Shown: piece by piece, positions 22,001 to 57,112 of the stretch
Layout: every line of letters begins with the position of its first letter
How positions within the stretch are numbered: the first letter of the stretch is position 1
Assembly (NCBI GenBank): GCA_016584305.1
Contig: JACEEZ010012726.1
Coordinates: 252,001-316,000 of the forward strand
DNA: 64,000 nt
Origin: Chionoecetes opilio
Lineage: Eukaryota > Arthropoda > Malacostraca > Decapoda > Majidae
Reading direction: 5' to 3'
Program-made: the position numbers and the translations under genes
Notes under the pieces: generated by a model
Databases searched by the model: none
What the model was told of the DNA's origin: nothing
Seen by the model: only the letters and a program-made list of their open reading frames with translations

Positions 22001-25000
22001 TACGGAGCCTCAAAATCCAACGCACTCTTGCGCATGTTGAGAGGGATCAGCATACTGGACAGCTGGTACATCTCTGTGTAAGACTGTAAAGAGATAATAA
22101 TAAAGGAAACTTGTGAATGGTTTCCAGAACAAGCTCAAAATATCACGTCTTCCTCAATACTATAATATGATACACAGGCATGAGAAATAGTTAACCCCTT
22201 CACGCCCAGATCTTTCCTTTGCTATAAAAGATGGTCTGTTGTCGAGCCATAAAATTACAAAAAGTAACACAATATACCAAATTAGTTAGTCGGCAAGGAT
22301 ACTAAACAGGTCATATCTATAAAATATTGCTTATATTCACTAAAAATTGTTTAATGGTACCCAAATTACAATGGAAATTATGCTCTGGGCCTCAAGGGGT
22401 TAAGCAGTACATCTATTATTACCTGAATGATGGAGGCTTGCATTAACATCCTGGCTGGCCCTGTGGTGGGGATGAGGTGTGGAGGCGATGTGGCAAATGT
22501 TATGGAGTCCTTGGAAGTGTATTCATCAGCCAGGTGTTCTAGGATCCCACAACCGATTCCTCCCATCCCGTCATGAATGTCACTCAGTATCTGAAAACCC
22601 TGCGTCCATGTTTAAGGTTAGCTGTATGCATTCAAGTAGTCTCCATATTAAAAGACAGTAAGAGAATAAAATAAAAAAGAGGGGTGAGCCAATTTAGTTC
22701 GGTATTAGTATACTCCAACTATAGTCGCCGCACGTTAAGATGGAGAAAATGGGGCCCCTTCACTCCTCCCTTCCCAACGCACGGGATTGGCTGAGGTGTT
22801 GGGTGAGAATGCCTTACTCCCAAGTTCCGCCCTGAAGCCCCAACACCTCAGCCAATCCCGTGCGTTCGGAAGGGGGGAGTGAAAGGGCCCAATTTTCTCC
22901 AGCTTAACGTGCGGCGACTAGTCCTTCATCTGAGTAAAATCTGTGGATGAACTTGGATGGAATGTAAATGGAAATAAATTGGAATCCTTTCATAAGTATA
23001 AAAAGTTCCCGTTCACACAAAAGCATAAATCTTGTATATTTTCAATCAAATGGGTTGATTTGCTCATCCAAAGTGGCATTAAAAAAATCATTTATCAAGT
23101 CAAGTTTCTGAGGAATGTACTCCCTGAACGTATACATTAAATTGTACTCTTTGTCCTGTGCCATCCCAGGTTTTAGGGAGACCTAATTGTACCTAACCTA
23201 AAACCTGGGATGTTATGCTAAGTATGGGATCTGTGGCTAATTGTACAAAAAAAAAATAATGTAGACTAGTAGTTAAAAATGTCAAGAGACCGGTGAGTGC
23301 TACTCTCAGAATGTTAGAAAGGATGTGCAATGCTTAGAGTGAATACTTTATAACATTATGATTACGTCAATACGATAATATATATTGACTTCACACGATA
23401 TATAGGTACTCGTCACGAGTGTTACCAAAACACCGTACCCCACGGTATTAGACATCTTTTGTTATGCGATGAAAAAAAGAATGCTATAGTCACTCACCTG
23501 TAAGCTGTTGCAAGACTCCGCCAAACACCTGATTCTGTCTGTGATTTCTTCCTCTATTTCTTCTCTGTGAAATGCCGAGTAGCCGGAGGAAAATCCCCAA
23601 ACGTGCTCGCTGGCATTTGCCGAGGCTCTCCCGACATTGACCTTTAGGTTATCCAAGAGGTATATTGTTTTTGGATGTAGATGTGGACATAGGTAGTCAG
23701 ACCAAACCTTGACGGACTTGGTGAGGTCATATATTCTTTTTGACGAAGTAGCCTCGCTCTCAGAAGGTTTGGTGTCATCTGAGAGAAAAACAGTTTGGAG
23801 TGCGTCAATTAGCGAAAATTATAAAATCTTATACCTATTGTTTTTGGCATTATGAAAATATAGGTTTGGTGTATTAGAACTGTTGAAAAGTGTCAAATTT
23901 TGTTGTATTTACAGATATTTTAATGTTTTTAGCATCATGGAAATATTTGGTGTATTTTAACTGTTGAAAAGCATAAGGTATTGTTATTGACGTAGTTTTT
24001 CAGCATCAACACAAATAATGCTATGAATGCCAGAATGAGGATATGAGCTTTGAAGGCCATCTTGACTCGTAGCCATTCAAGATCAAGATGCTATTCATCG
24101 ACGTAGTACCTCAAAAGATGCTTTGCTACAATTGTCAATCATGTGACGAATCTTTAACAACCTCCCTACAATAACAGTCTTCGTATCACCAAGGGTTAGG
24201 CTGATGTCACACTGATACGTGGAAAACACAATGTAACTATAACAAAATTAGTAAAAAGAACAAAATAACAGAATAAAAGAACAGAAAGGACAGTATTATA
24301 TCAACCATAAATCTGTAAAACCAGCCAAACGCATGAATTACATTACCCTATACCAAACTCACCAATGCATATATCTTTGTCTTCATCTGCTGGACCCCGA
24401 AATTTTGCATCTTCTTGCTCGAGGTCTCTAAGAAACTCATTCTTTTCTTGTGACAACTGATGGATGAGTTCAACTTGTCCATCCCACGCTGCTTCACTCG
24501 TCGACGGATCGGATCGGACGTCGGTGTACAATGAGCCCCCGGCTGGAAGACTGTGCAGGCTGCCTTTTAAATCAATGGCCAAGAGGCGCGGCGTGTAGGT
24601 TTCCTGCCTCTGTGGAAAAAGAATTATTCTGACTAATAATAACGGACAAGATTCATTCCAGGTATTACTGATGAGTTGAAAATTCATATGATCATAACTT
24701 CACAAAAACTAACATTATTTTGCTTTTGAGATTAGCACCACATCATAGACCAAGTAGATAGTCCATCTTAATTACAGTATTTCTGCCCTAGTGCATGCCT
24801 ATTGTTTCCTTTTTTTCCAGCATCAGGAATATGTCAGCAAATATGTCATATGTCATTGGGCATTGAAGAAGTTGAGGCATCGGATAGAGATAGTTGGAAG
24901 CGCATCATCAGCTGTCTAACCTCATAAAATATGATGGGAAAAACTGATGTTAAACAGAAAGAAGAAGGAATATGTCCAGTTTCTATCTATGGGGTGACCT

Positions 25001-26281
25001 GGGTGAGTACAGTTAGCATGCATTTTTTACGGGGTACCATAGTAGGTAGCTTTATTTATGTTCCAATAGTATGATCAACATGCCATACTCACTGGCAGGA
25101 TGAACTAAATGACAATCTATAGATGCATTTCCTGATACAGAATTTCAAATGTGATTGAGGATTATTTTGTTGATTCAGAAGCTATCAGTAGTAATATACA
25201 AGCTTAATTTTGTTGATGCAGAAGGTATGAGTAGTAAGATAGAAGGCTCACCTGTGATGTAATACCCTCCCTGAAGAGAAAATCATGGTTGATATCTGTG
25301 GAGGCTGTGGTACTGTAGATAAAGCTGGCTTCCTGGAAATCAAATAAATATCAATACATGTGATGCAGCTACAGTGGAAGACAGAAGTTGGCGGTGTCTT
25401 GCATCCGTCACGCTCCTTGACAAATTTTGTTTAATTCCCTCCTGGCGCTTCCTGTGGGGAATGATTGAAAAAAAAGGTGTCGGGGATCTCACTCACGGCC
25501 TTGACTTCCTGCTTGCAGTTTTTCAAATCATTAGTCATTAATGGGCAGTGACCAGGACTAGCTGTCTTTTGATAATATTCAAAGTTTTCTTAGAAACTTT
25601 TTTCTTGCGTCCAGGACGGACAAGGACAGGACAAGTACGTTAGACTTTCAGCAGTTGGCGAGTCTCGCAATTTTTTAACCCGCCGCTCAACCTTTCGTTG
25701 AGTAACACAGTCTCCCACACAATTTCTTTTGAACTAAAACTGATCTTATATAAGCTGTGAATACGGGTGATCTGGTCTGCAGTCAACTGTGGCTCAAGCC
25801 CCATATCCAACTGAGCGAAAACACTTTCCCAAAATGTTTTGGTGACGTTTTGGGTAATCGAGCCGGGAGTGACGATAAGAAGCAATATGTCCTGGTCACT
25901 GCCCATTAATGACTAATGATTTGAAAAACTGCAAGCAGGAAGTCAAGGCCGTGAGTGAGATCCCCGACACCTTTTTTTTCAATCATTCCCCACAGGAAGT
26001 GCCAGGAGGGAATTAAACAAAATTTGTCAAGGAGCGTGACGGATGCAAGACACCGCCAACTTCTGTCTTCCACTGTACAACACGCTGGGAGGAAATATTC
26101 TCTACCGCCCATAATTACCTGCATTCACGACACATCAATGACAAAAACACCAACACCACACCCAGCATTGGAGGACATTAACGTAGCTGTGACGCACCTG
26201 CAGATTCCACCAATGTGTGCCTATGAAGTTAGCATGGTGACCCACTTGGAGGGTAATTAGTTCTCGGGTGGTTTGGGACAT
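19098..26281 (-). CDS. MSTO1: Misato (tubulin-like mitochondrial distribution protein)
   Basis: Tubulin/FtsZ-related protein of the DML1/Misato family, associated with the mitochondrial outer surface and needed for mitochondrial distribution or fusion (family knowledge). Ten exons on minus: 26281-26198, 25332-25252, 24609-24363, 23778-23498, 22590-22423, 22083-21973, 21864-21733, 21610-21435, 20576-20365, 19324-19098. They sum to 1719 nt, or 572 aa, matching the roughly 570-aa human protein, and phases agree at every junction. Landmarks: N-terminal MSQTTRELITLQVGHHANF and GTHWWNLQ (1-28), RQETYTPRLLAIDLKGSL (about 56-73), VKVWSDYLCPHLHP, and the tubulin-like glycine-rich DIHDGMGGIGCGILEHL (about 236-252). 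Exon 9 has a second donor 41 bp downstream, but only the 20365 boundary joins the last exon in frame. Divergent from the dehydrogenase gene, 1.4 kb apart. Confidence 0.95.
20771..21107 (+). mobile_element. tRNA-derived SINE in Misato intron 9
   Basis: Starts GGGGAGGCGGTAGCAGAGTGG, an A-box-like start, followed by the B box GAGTTCGATCC. A 240-bp body runs through CACCGTCGAGTGG and GGACACAGGGG, and the tail is AAAAACAAAAAC. Antisense to Misato. A 5'-truncated relative lies at 37990-38262. Open frames over this element are not host genes. Confidence 0.8.
22191..22403. mobile_element. TTAA-flanked MITE (piggyBac-like), copy 1
   Basis: Begins TTAACCCCTTCACGCCCAGA and ends GGCCTCAAGGGGTTAA. Four members occur here (others at 29113, 44689 and 45111), each about 210 bp. 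TTAA at both ends suggests piggyBac-type insertion. Located in Misato intron 5. Confidence 0.75.
22720..22921. mobile_element. Palindromic MITE in Misato intron 4
   Basis: Near-perfect hairpin. TAGTCGCCGCACGTTAAG on the left pairs with CTTAACGTGCGGCGACTA on the right, and CACGGGATTGGCTGAGGTGT pairs with its complement inside. Arms are about 80 bp with a short loop. Confidence 0.8.
24855..24965. repeat. Dispersed repeat fragment, reverse copy
   Basis: Reverse-orientation member of the 3055-3200 family, recognised by CTAACCTCATAAAATATGAT and GATGTTAAACAGAAAGA. Located in Misato intron 2. Confidence 0.5.
25372..26075. mobile_element. Long-inverted-repeat element in Misato intron 1
   Basis: Arms of about 186 bp (25372-25557 and 25891-26075) are nearly identical inverted copies beginning CAGTGGAAGACAGAAG, flanked by TA (25370-25371 and 26076-26077). 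CAG ends with a TA duplication resemble Tc1-mariner/Tigger elements. A minus-strand open frame (25640-25906, 88 codons) starts in one arm and crosses the spacer. I cannot assign it to a transposase. Confidence 0.8.
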
Positions 26282-26390
26282 GGCGCCGCTTGTGTGGCGG
26301 ATCAAAGCGAACACTGACACTCACTCACTCACTCGGCACCTCTCATTGCAGCAGAACACCAATCATCCTGGAATATAAGTTGGGAAAGAA

Positions 26391-26541
26391 AATTACCCTA
26401 GATCTAGGGAGTTTTACCTCCCTACACAACTCTTTAATTACGTGTTTCCGACGCATAATTTGTTCCCCACCCGAAAACCCCGCATTCCCACAGGTCCCCA
26501 AACTTGTTTGGGGGAAGTGGGAGAGTATGGGCAAACACTAG
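26391..26541. mobile_element. Half copy of the CTAGTGTTTGCC MITE
   Basis: Matches the right half of the element at 27915-28441, from TTACCCTAGATCTAGGGA to GAGTATGGGCAAACACTAG. It sits 110 bp upstream of the Misato start codon, so it may contribute 5'UTR or promoter sequence. Confidence 0.7.
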
Positions 26542-27394
26542 AAATTTACCCAAATTTTTGACAAGCTATGGAGTGAATGGTCTAGACTGGTGATTGACTA
26601 ACTTTCATTTATCTTGGACTCATGTGTTGTTTAGAGCTGACTACTGGTGATGACATGCGAGGCTATCATAGGCGTGGCAACTAACCTGTCTTGTTCAGAT
26701 GGGCACAGGTGAGGCGTGTGACAGCGTGTTGTGGTGAGGGGTGGACGCCAGCAGGGTGGGCAGGACAAAGGTGGTGACGTTCAGGGCGAAGAGTTGTGAG
26801 TGGGAGCAACGTGGTGGGTGTGGAAGCGTGGACACTGCAGCAGCTAGTGGTCAATGGTCGCAGGGGGGGTTAAGAGACAAACTTTTTTAGGCGGTGTAGG
26901 TGAGCCGTGAGTGTTGTGTGACCCAGGTGGAGGCGGGTGAGGGTGCCAGGATACACTTAACAATTGATGGCACCTCAATGACGAAACTGCAGTTTGATGG
27001 CGGGATGTAAACAAGAGTGGTGATTGATGCCTTTCTAACGGCACGACAACTGGTTACCAAAGTTGATTGATCATGACGATCATGGCCAAACTTCTATCAT
27101 CATTATATAAAACGGTTAATATGGAGGAGAGTTTCACGTACGCTACAGACCTTACTACTCACGAATTAAATTTTTGTTGGGGCTCAGTAGATAGGTTAGG
27201 TTTCAATTTTTTTTTCCATTTTTTTTTTTGGGTTTGCGCAAAATAAAACTAGCACCATTAGAACAAGCACCTATTGTAGGCCAGGAAAAAGTAGTTGGTG
27301 TCTCTGAAAACGAACGTGAAACTCTCCTCCATAATTACCTATAAAACAACTCTTTATTTTCTTCTCTTTGAAATGAACACCGCCCATCTATCTT
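26542..27394. other. Shared upstream region between Misato and the dehydrogenase gene
   Basis: The 1.4 kb between the two divergent start codons. It contains GT-rich stretches and the short repeat at 27289-27340. No TATA box or other promoter motif can be claimed. Confidence 0.3.
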
Positions 27395-27478
27395 CGCTCC
27401 GCCCGGGGACCGAACCCGGGACTTCTCGTTTGTGAGCCGAGCGTGCTAACCACTACCTACACTACGGAGTACCCACTT
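27395..27478 (-). mobile_element. tRNA-like SINE head
   Basis: On minus it reads GGTACTCCGTAGTGTAGGTA, then TAGTGGTTAGCACGCTCGG (A-box side) and GGGTTCGGTCCCC (B box). D and T arms resemble a tRNA, but a 3-4 bp insertion in the D region and the lack of a clean acceptor stem argue for a SINE head or tRNA pseudogene. A related head is at 49690-49988. Confidence 0.6.
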
Positions 27479-27670
27479 TGAGTAGTTTATTATTATATAA
27501 CTGAATTTAGCCCTGCAAAAAGTATGTATTGCAGCGTTATGTAACTTTTTAAGCCCATGCTGGGATGTTTCTTGCCACTATTATCACTATCTATTATCAG
27601 CTGGGAGGTTGGCAGCTGTGCGGCTGTGTGACGTGTGTGCCATACAGTCATTATTATGAAGGCAGCGAGC

Positions 27671-51274
<23,604 letters not shown>

Positions 51275-51694
51275 AGCCTTGTCCAGACGAGCGGGCGTGC
51301 CCGGTGGGCAGCGGGCAAATTCTACCAGGCATGCCCGTGAATGTTGTCCACGCGGCCAAATTGATGAGTTGGCGGACGTGTCCGACGATGCCAGTAGGTT
51401 GTGGAGTGCGGTACGATAAACATGGCACCCATTATTACTGAGAGGAAGAAAGTATTGTGTGGACATCGCAAGTTCCTGATGTGAACAGTGTTACAACGAC
51501 GTGGGATGTGGGAGGCAAGCCTGCTATGGGTACACAATGTTAACTTGGTGTGGCAGCGTCGAAGCTCCTCAAGCCACAGGGCAGCGCTCGGTGATTTCGC
51601 TCAACAGGGGCTCGGGCAGTTTGATGGTTAGCCCATCAAATGTGCCTGATAACGGGCATGCCCGCCGATCAGGCCCGCTCGTTTGGACAGGCCT
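51275..51694. mobile_element. PIF/Harbinger-like MITE abutting the stop codon
   Basis: AGCCTTGTCCAGACGAGCGG on the left pairs with CCGCTCGTTTGGACAGGCCT on the right (about 21 of the first 25 bases match). TAA flanks both sides. The left TAA (51272-51274) is the stop codon of the dehydrogenase gene, the right one is 51695-51697. TAA/TTA 3-bp duplications are typical of PIF/Harbinger. Confidence 0.8.
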
Positions 51695-51697
51695 TAA

Positions 51698-52109
51698 GAT
51701 GGCATGTACTACATATATCTAGTATAAATATGATTTTACCTACATATTCTATGATAAATTAATTAAATACACAAAAGATTTGAAGTTTTGCCCAAAATAA
51801 TTTTTAATTTTTTTAATTTATGGGAAAATCAATGAAAAAATTGGGTTTCTTCAACAGATTATTTTCCAGGAATATAACATCTTGGGCCGTAATCAACAAG
51901 TCAGCATTGTGCTACGTTAAGATTCCTGTAGGGTGTTAGAATGCTCTCAAAGGCCGATCAATCTACAACGGATTCTCGCCATGAGAAAAAATCAGACCAC
52001 ATATATATAGCTCAGGATTAATATTTTTTTAAATGAGAATATTTGGTATGAAATGTTATTTTATCTTAATTCATAATTTTACTGCACCTTACTTAATTAA
52101 TTAATTGAT
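51698..52109. other. 3' flank of the dehydrogenase gene
   Basis: AT-rich, no AATAAA recognised within 500 bp of the stop. No gene seen. Confidence 0.35.
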
Positions 52110-55100
52110 AGCCTCTCCTATCAGACGAGCTTGGTAGGCTAAGGATGGATATGGTGGGACTCTGAGACTAGGAGACCTGGCAGTAGCGAGACTAGCAGTG
52201 GGGGTTTCGCTGACTACTGGTCCGGCATGAGTTCTTGTAATATCTATCTCTCTCTCTCTCTCCTTATGTAGCCCACCCACAGGCGACCACAGGATGTCCT
52301 CCCACAGTATGTTTTACAGACCACAGACATGCACCACCGCCTCCCACTTTTGTATAATTATCTCTTTCTCTACTTTTGCTGGGGTTTCCATATCTGTGTA
52401 GTCAACTCTCGATAGTGACTATGATAGCTCAGTAGGCTGAGGGTGGATATAGTGGGACCTCTGAGACGAGGAGGCCTGGTAGTGGCGAAACTAGCAGTGG
52501 GGGTTACGCCTACTACTGGTCCGGCATGAGCAATGGCGACCATGTCCGGGGAGTAGCTATAGGCATCTCCAGCAAACTGCAGCCGTCTGTTGTTGAGGTT
52601 ACTCTGGTTGATGAGCGTATAATGCGGGTGAGGATGAAACACACTCTGGGTTTCATGTCTCTTGTTGTAGTGTACGCACCTACCGAGGTGTGTGAAACTG
52701 AAGAGATGTTCTATGCTAAACTCGACTCTGTATTAGACCAGTGTCCTCCTCGGGACACACTCATTGTCTTGGGCGACACCAATGCTACTACTGGCACTGT
52801 GAGAGATGGCTACGAGTTATGTGTTGGTCCCCATGGCTCCGGTACCAGGAACACTAACAGTTCTCTCCTTCTGAATTTTGCGAGGTCCAGAATATTGAGA
52901 ATTGCATGTTCTTGGTATCAGAGACCAGAGCTGCACCGCTGGACATGGTATAGTAATGCCGGAGAGGTGGCTAGCTAAGGAGATCGACCACATCTTCGTT
53001 AGTACACGTTGGAGGATCCTCCAGAACTGCAGGGTTTACCGGGGTGCTGAGTTCTTTGCAACTGATCACAGACTTGTTGTTGCTACACTTAAGCTTCATG
53101 TCAAGTCCAGAAGAATCTCAAGAGGTAATCATACTGTGTTTCATCTTGAGAAACTGAAGGACTTTACATGTGCTCATGAGTATGCGGTGGCAGTCTCAAA
53201 TCGGTTTGGTGTGCTCGGTGCTCTCGGGGACCCTGTAGAACTGTGAGATACCTTCAAATGTGAAACTCTACAGGCTGCCAAGGAGTGTATTGGGCAGCGC
53301 CCGAGGTCAAGGCGTGGTTTTGTCTTGACGGAGACGCTGGAGAAAATCAAGGAGTCGCGCTGCCAGACTTGCTGGGAACCAGGTCCAGCACAGGGCTCTG
53401 TCATGCAGGACTCGAACTCTCCTGGGGAGAGACAAGGAGAGGTATGTCAGGAGTCTCGCTGAGGATGTCGAGGGCCATTTGAACGCTAATGATTTCCGAC
53501 TCGCCTACCGAGCCCTGAAGAAGCTCCGTTTCAAGTCTCCTTCTCGGGCGAGTGCTATCCGAGCAGCAAATGGGCGCCTCGTGTCGGACATGATAGGCAG
53601 ATGGCTCGTTGGGCAGAGTACTTTTGGCAATGGACCCTACCCATAACTACGTCACGGTTTGTTTACATCGGTGCATTGTGGGGATAAGGCGGGGTCGCCG
53701 CGGGTGGACCTACGAAGGGAAAACTACAGCGATGGAAGAATTTAGAGTTATTTTGCGCGAAATTGATATTCCAGGTGCTATATTACTGTGCTGTGTTCTC
53801 GCTGACAACACTAAAGAGAAGACCTGAGGTAATGGCTGATGTGCAGAGGCTTCTAAACCAAGAAAACAGAGTCATAACAGAGCCTCGTCAAAAGGTAAGC
53901 AACTGGTAGGTACGTAATGTGTCCCTACCACTTGTTTACTTCTTAATGAGACTCTGCTGTGACTGTTTTCCTGGTTTAGAAGTCTTTGCACATCAACCAT
54001 CACCTCAGGTCTTCTCTATGTTGTCAGCGAGCACGGAAATATAGCACCTGGAATATCAATTTCGCCCAAAACAACTAAATTTTTTCATCGTCGTAGTCTT
54101 CTCTTTGTAGGTTGTACATATTCATGGTTATGATAGTATTAAAATACCTTATTAATTGAGTTCCTTTTGTTGTCTTTCCTCATAATAAGTAGTGGTACAT
54201 CATGGTTTAAGTGTTACTTGACGAGCCAATGAATACTCTTGAGTCTATACCAACATCACCAACCTTTGCTTTGACCGTTTCGGCTTACCGTTTCTGTCGC
54301 AATTTTTTTTGTTTTGTTTGTTTTTTTCCAAAAATGAATTTTTTTTTTTACCTAAACCTAACCTAGCCTTTACCTATACCTAACCTAACCTTTACCTAAC
54401 TACAATAAACAAAAATTAAGAAGTAAACAAGTGGTAGGGACACATTACGTACCTACCAGTTGCTTACCTTTTGACGAGGCTCTGTTATGACTCTGTTTTC
54501 TTGGTTTAGAAGCCTCTGCACATCAGCCATTACCTCAGGTCTTCTCTTTAGTGTTGTCAGCGAGAACACAGCACAGTAATATAGCACCTGGAATATCAAT
54601 TTCGCGCAAAATAACTCTAAATTCTTCCATCGCTGTAGTTTTCCCTTCGTAGGTCCACCCGCGGCGACCCCGCCTTATCCCCACAATGCACCGATGTAAA
54701 CAAACCGTGACGTAGTTATGTCTGGGGCCCATTGTTCATGGTGGACCCTGCAATTGGGCAGCTCCACACCACTGGATTACAGGCAGTGGATGCTGATCCT
54801 TTCATTGACGAAACCGCATCCTCTTGACGAAGTCAAAGAGGCTGTAGTAAAATTGAGGGGTGAAAAGGCAGCTGGTGTCTGTAATATCAGTGCGGAGTTC
54901 CTCAAAGCTGGGGGTGAGGCCATGATCCGCGGGTTGCATGCTGTCCTGACTGCCATGTGGCAATCAGGTTCCATTCCTCTAGACTGGAAAAGGGGGCTGG
55001 TCGTCCCTATCTGGAAAGGGAAAGGGGACCGTCAGGACTGCAACAATTACCGCAGTATTTCACTGCTCAGCGTGCCAGGCAAGGTGCTTGTCCATCTATT

Positions 55101-56377
55101 GCTGACGCGGATCCGCAGTCATCTGCTGAAACATCAGAGACCTCAGTAGTCTGGGTTCACGCCTGGTAAGTCAACAACAGACCGTATCCTAGCGCTTTGT
55201 GTCCTGTAACTCCTGTTGGAACGCCGACTTGATTTTGATGGATGCTTGCAGCCTATGTTGATCTCAAGAAGGTGTTTGACTCAGTGCATCGTGAGTCACT
55301 CTGTTATCTTCTGCGACTTCGCGTGATTCCTGCAAGGACTGTTGGTCTGATGACTGGTCTGTACTCTGGAACTGAGAGTGCTGTGAAGTGGGTGGGAGGT
55401 GTATCCAGCTTTCCTGTTAATACAGGAGTGAGGCAAGGGTGCGTTCTTGCCCCATCACTTTTCAACACTTGTATGGACTGGGTATTGAGCAAAGTTGTAG
55501 ATCAAAGTGATTGTGGAGCATCCCTCGGCAACACCAAGATCACTGATCTTGTTTTTGCCGATGATGCAGTAATCTTTGCTGAGTCGCTGGAGGTCCTGGT
55601 GATGACTCTCGAGGCACTGCACAAGGAGGCAAAGCCTTTGGGACTTGAGGTCTCCTGGCTAAGACCAAGGTCCAGGTGTTTGGAGGCTTACTAGATGAAA
55701 CAGTACAGTCTGTTCATGCGTGTGGCGAGGACATTGAGATCTTGGAGTGTTTTACATACCTTGGTAGCGCAGTCCATAATGAAGGCGGGTCACGTTAAGA
55801 AGTCTTATGGCGGATTGGCATAGCCCACGGTGTTATGGACTCGCTCAGCAGGAGTATTTGGCGTTGTTGGTACCTGTGCAGAAGGACAAAGATCCGGATC
55901 TTCAAGTCGCGTGTGATCCCTGCCTTACTCTATGGATGTGAGACATGGACACTAAATAGTGACTTGAAGAGGCGAATCGATGACTGGTAATAAGTGTCTT
56001 CGAAGAATCATGGGGTATCGCTGGGATGATTACATGTCAAATCAGCGATTGCACCGTGAGACTGAATCGAGGCCTATTACCTGCATAGTCCGTCAGCGCC
56101 AACTTCGGCTATATGGGTATGTAGCACGCTACCCTGAAACCGATCCTTCCCACCGGGTTGTATCTGTAAGAGACAATCGGTGTGGAGGAGGCCAAGGATG
56201 AGCCCACAAGGCTTGTAGCTGAGGCAAGTTGATGCTTCCTGTCGAGAGTTGCTTGGTATGGTGCGGGAGCCTGCATGGGGACTCGCGCATGGTGACCCCC
56301 CACAAGTGGTCGTAGGGTGGGCGAGGCGACGCGACGCGCCCCCCGGCGTATGCCCCCAATGATTGATTGATTGATTC
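52110..56377 (+). mobile_element. RTE-like non-LTR retrotransposon, broken
   Basis: Apurinic-type endonuclease: YYWSGMSNGDHVRGVAIGIS, VVVYAPTE, IVLGDTNA, KEIDHIFVSTRWRILQN, FFATDHRLVV (52480-53100). Reverse transcriptase: EFLKAGGEAMIRGLH, DWKRGLVVPIWKGKGDRQDC, AYVDLKKVFDSVHRESL, TGVRQGCVLAPSLFNTC, and the VFADDAVIFAES catalytic box near 55555. C-terminal ALLYGCETWTLNSDLKRRID precedes a (TGAT)n 3' tail at 56359-56377. The 5' end is partly duplicated (52110-52235 repeats GGCAGTAGCGAGACTAGCAG-like sequence). Frameshifts occur near 52975, 53246, 55149 and 55690, and a foldback insertion sits at 53629-54735. Dead copy. Clade inferred from similarity to RTE-type endonuclease/RT. Confidence 0.88.
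53629..54735. mobile_element. Foldback element with an open frame in both arms
   Basis: CAATGGACCCTACCC on the left pairs with GGGGCCCATTG on the right, and CATAACTACGTCACGG is mirrored. Arms are about 315 bp (53629-53945 and 54418-54735), with a third inverted partial copy at about 53938-54110. Each full arm keeps the same 65-codon open frame (53633-53827 plus, 54535-54729 minus) containing HNYVTVCLHRCIVGIRRGRR and ending ADNTKEKT. The spacer has degenerate CCTAACC units (54340-54405). Superfamily not recognised. Confidence 0.75.
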
Positions 56378-57060
56378 GTGTATGGGTATCTTTTAGTGCC
56401 TTGTATCTTCTAGATGCTACAACACCAACAGATTGTAGTTGTCAACGGATTACCAATAATACATCAGTGCCTTAGGTTGAGCATACCTGGTATTTTCTTG
56501 TCCCACATATGCCCTTGAGTGTTAGATTATTTGGTATAATCAATAAGTGTCATAAATAGAGACTGGCGAGTACACCATTTTGCCCCTTATTATTATTTCT
56601 TTTCCAGTGATTCCTTTATGATGAGTTTTCCATCTCCCTTAATTTCCATTGATGTCAGAAATAGAGGGAATGAAAAAATAATAATTTTCTCCCAACCGAA
56701 TCCTTTGCCTCTTTGCCTTTTGCCTTGGGTTTTCCTCTTGAGTCTTCCCTCGCCCTGTGTGAACCACTGATAAGATGCTTTAGCAATGAAGCTTGTGTCC
56801 TTCGCCACGTGCATCATTCATCACATTTGGACCTGTGGACAGGACATGTTAATTAAGGGACGAGGCAGCAACTAAAGTACATGAATGTAAAGTATGTAAT
56901 GCTTGGATGATAAATGGATGTAATTAAAATAAACTGTAAATAACACCCTGAAAAGTGGGATAGCCTGGAGACAGAGCTGTTAAAAGCAAAGAACATTTAT
57001 GAGATTAAAAACTTACCGAGGTGTACTAGATAATGTGTGCAGACAAGGATTCCAGCTTAC
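56378..57060. other. Spacer downstream of the LINE
   Basis: No firm gene. On minus, CTGTCCACAG at 56833-56842 could be an acceptor for the candidate first exon at 57061-57112, but the joined frame stops after 17 more residues. The other open frame (56593-56817, minus) has no recognised domain. Confidence 0.3.
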
Positions 57061-57112
57061 CTCGGTACAGAAAGCGGCGAGGCAGACGGGCAAGGCGCAG
57101 GGTTCTCAGCAT
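57061..57112 (-). CDS. Possible first exon with mitochondrial targeting-like peptide
   Basis: On minus an ATG (57112-57110) opens MLRTLRLARLPRRFLYR, followed by CGAG and a good donor GTAAGC. The Arg/Leu-rich, acid-free start is typical of a mitochondrial presequence. Joining to an acceptor at 56832 gives only GPNVMNDARGEGHKLHC and a stop, so either the gene is very small, the downstream exon is elsewhere, or this is chance. Weakly supported. Confidence 0.3.

Noticed and set aside
27395..27478. Functional tRNA gene on minus
   Set aside because: B box is good, but the D arm has extra bases and no clean seven-base acceptor stem forms. SINE heads with the same sequence style occur elsewhere in the window.
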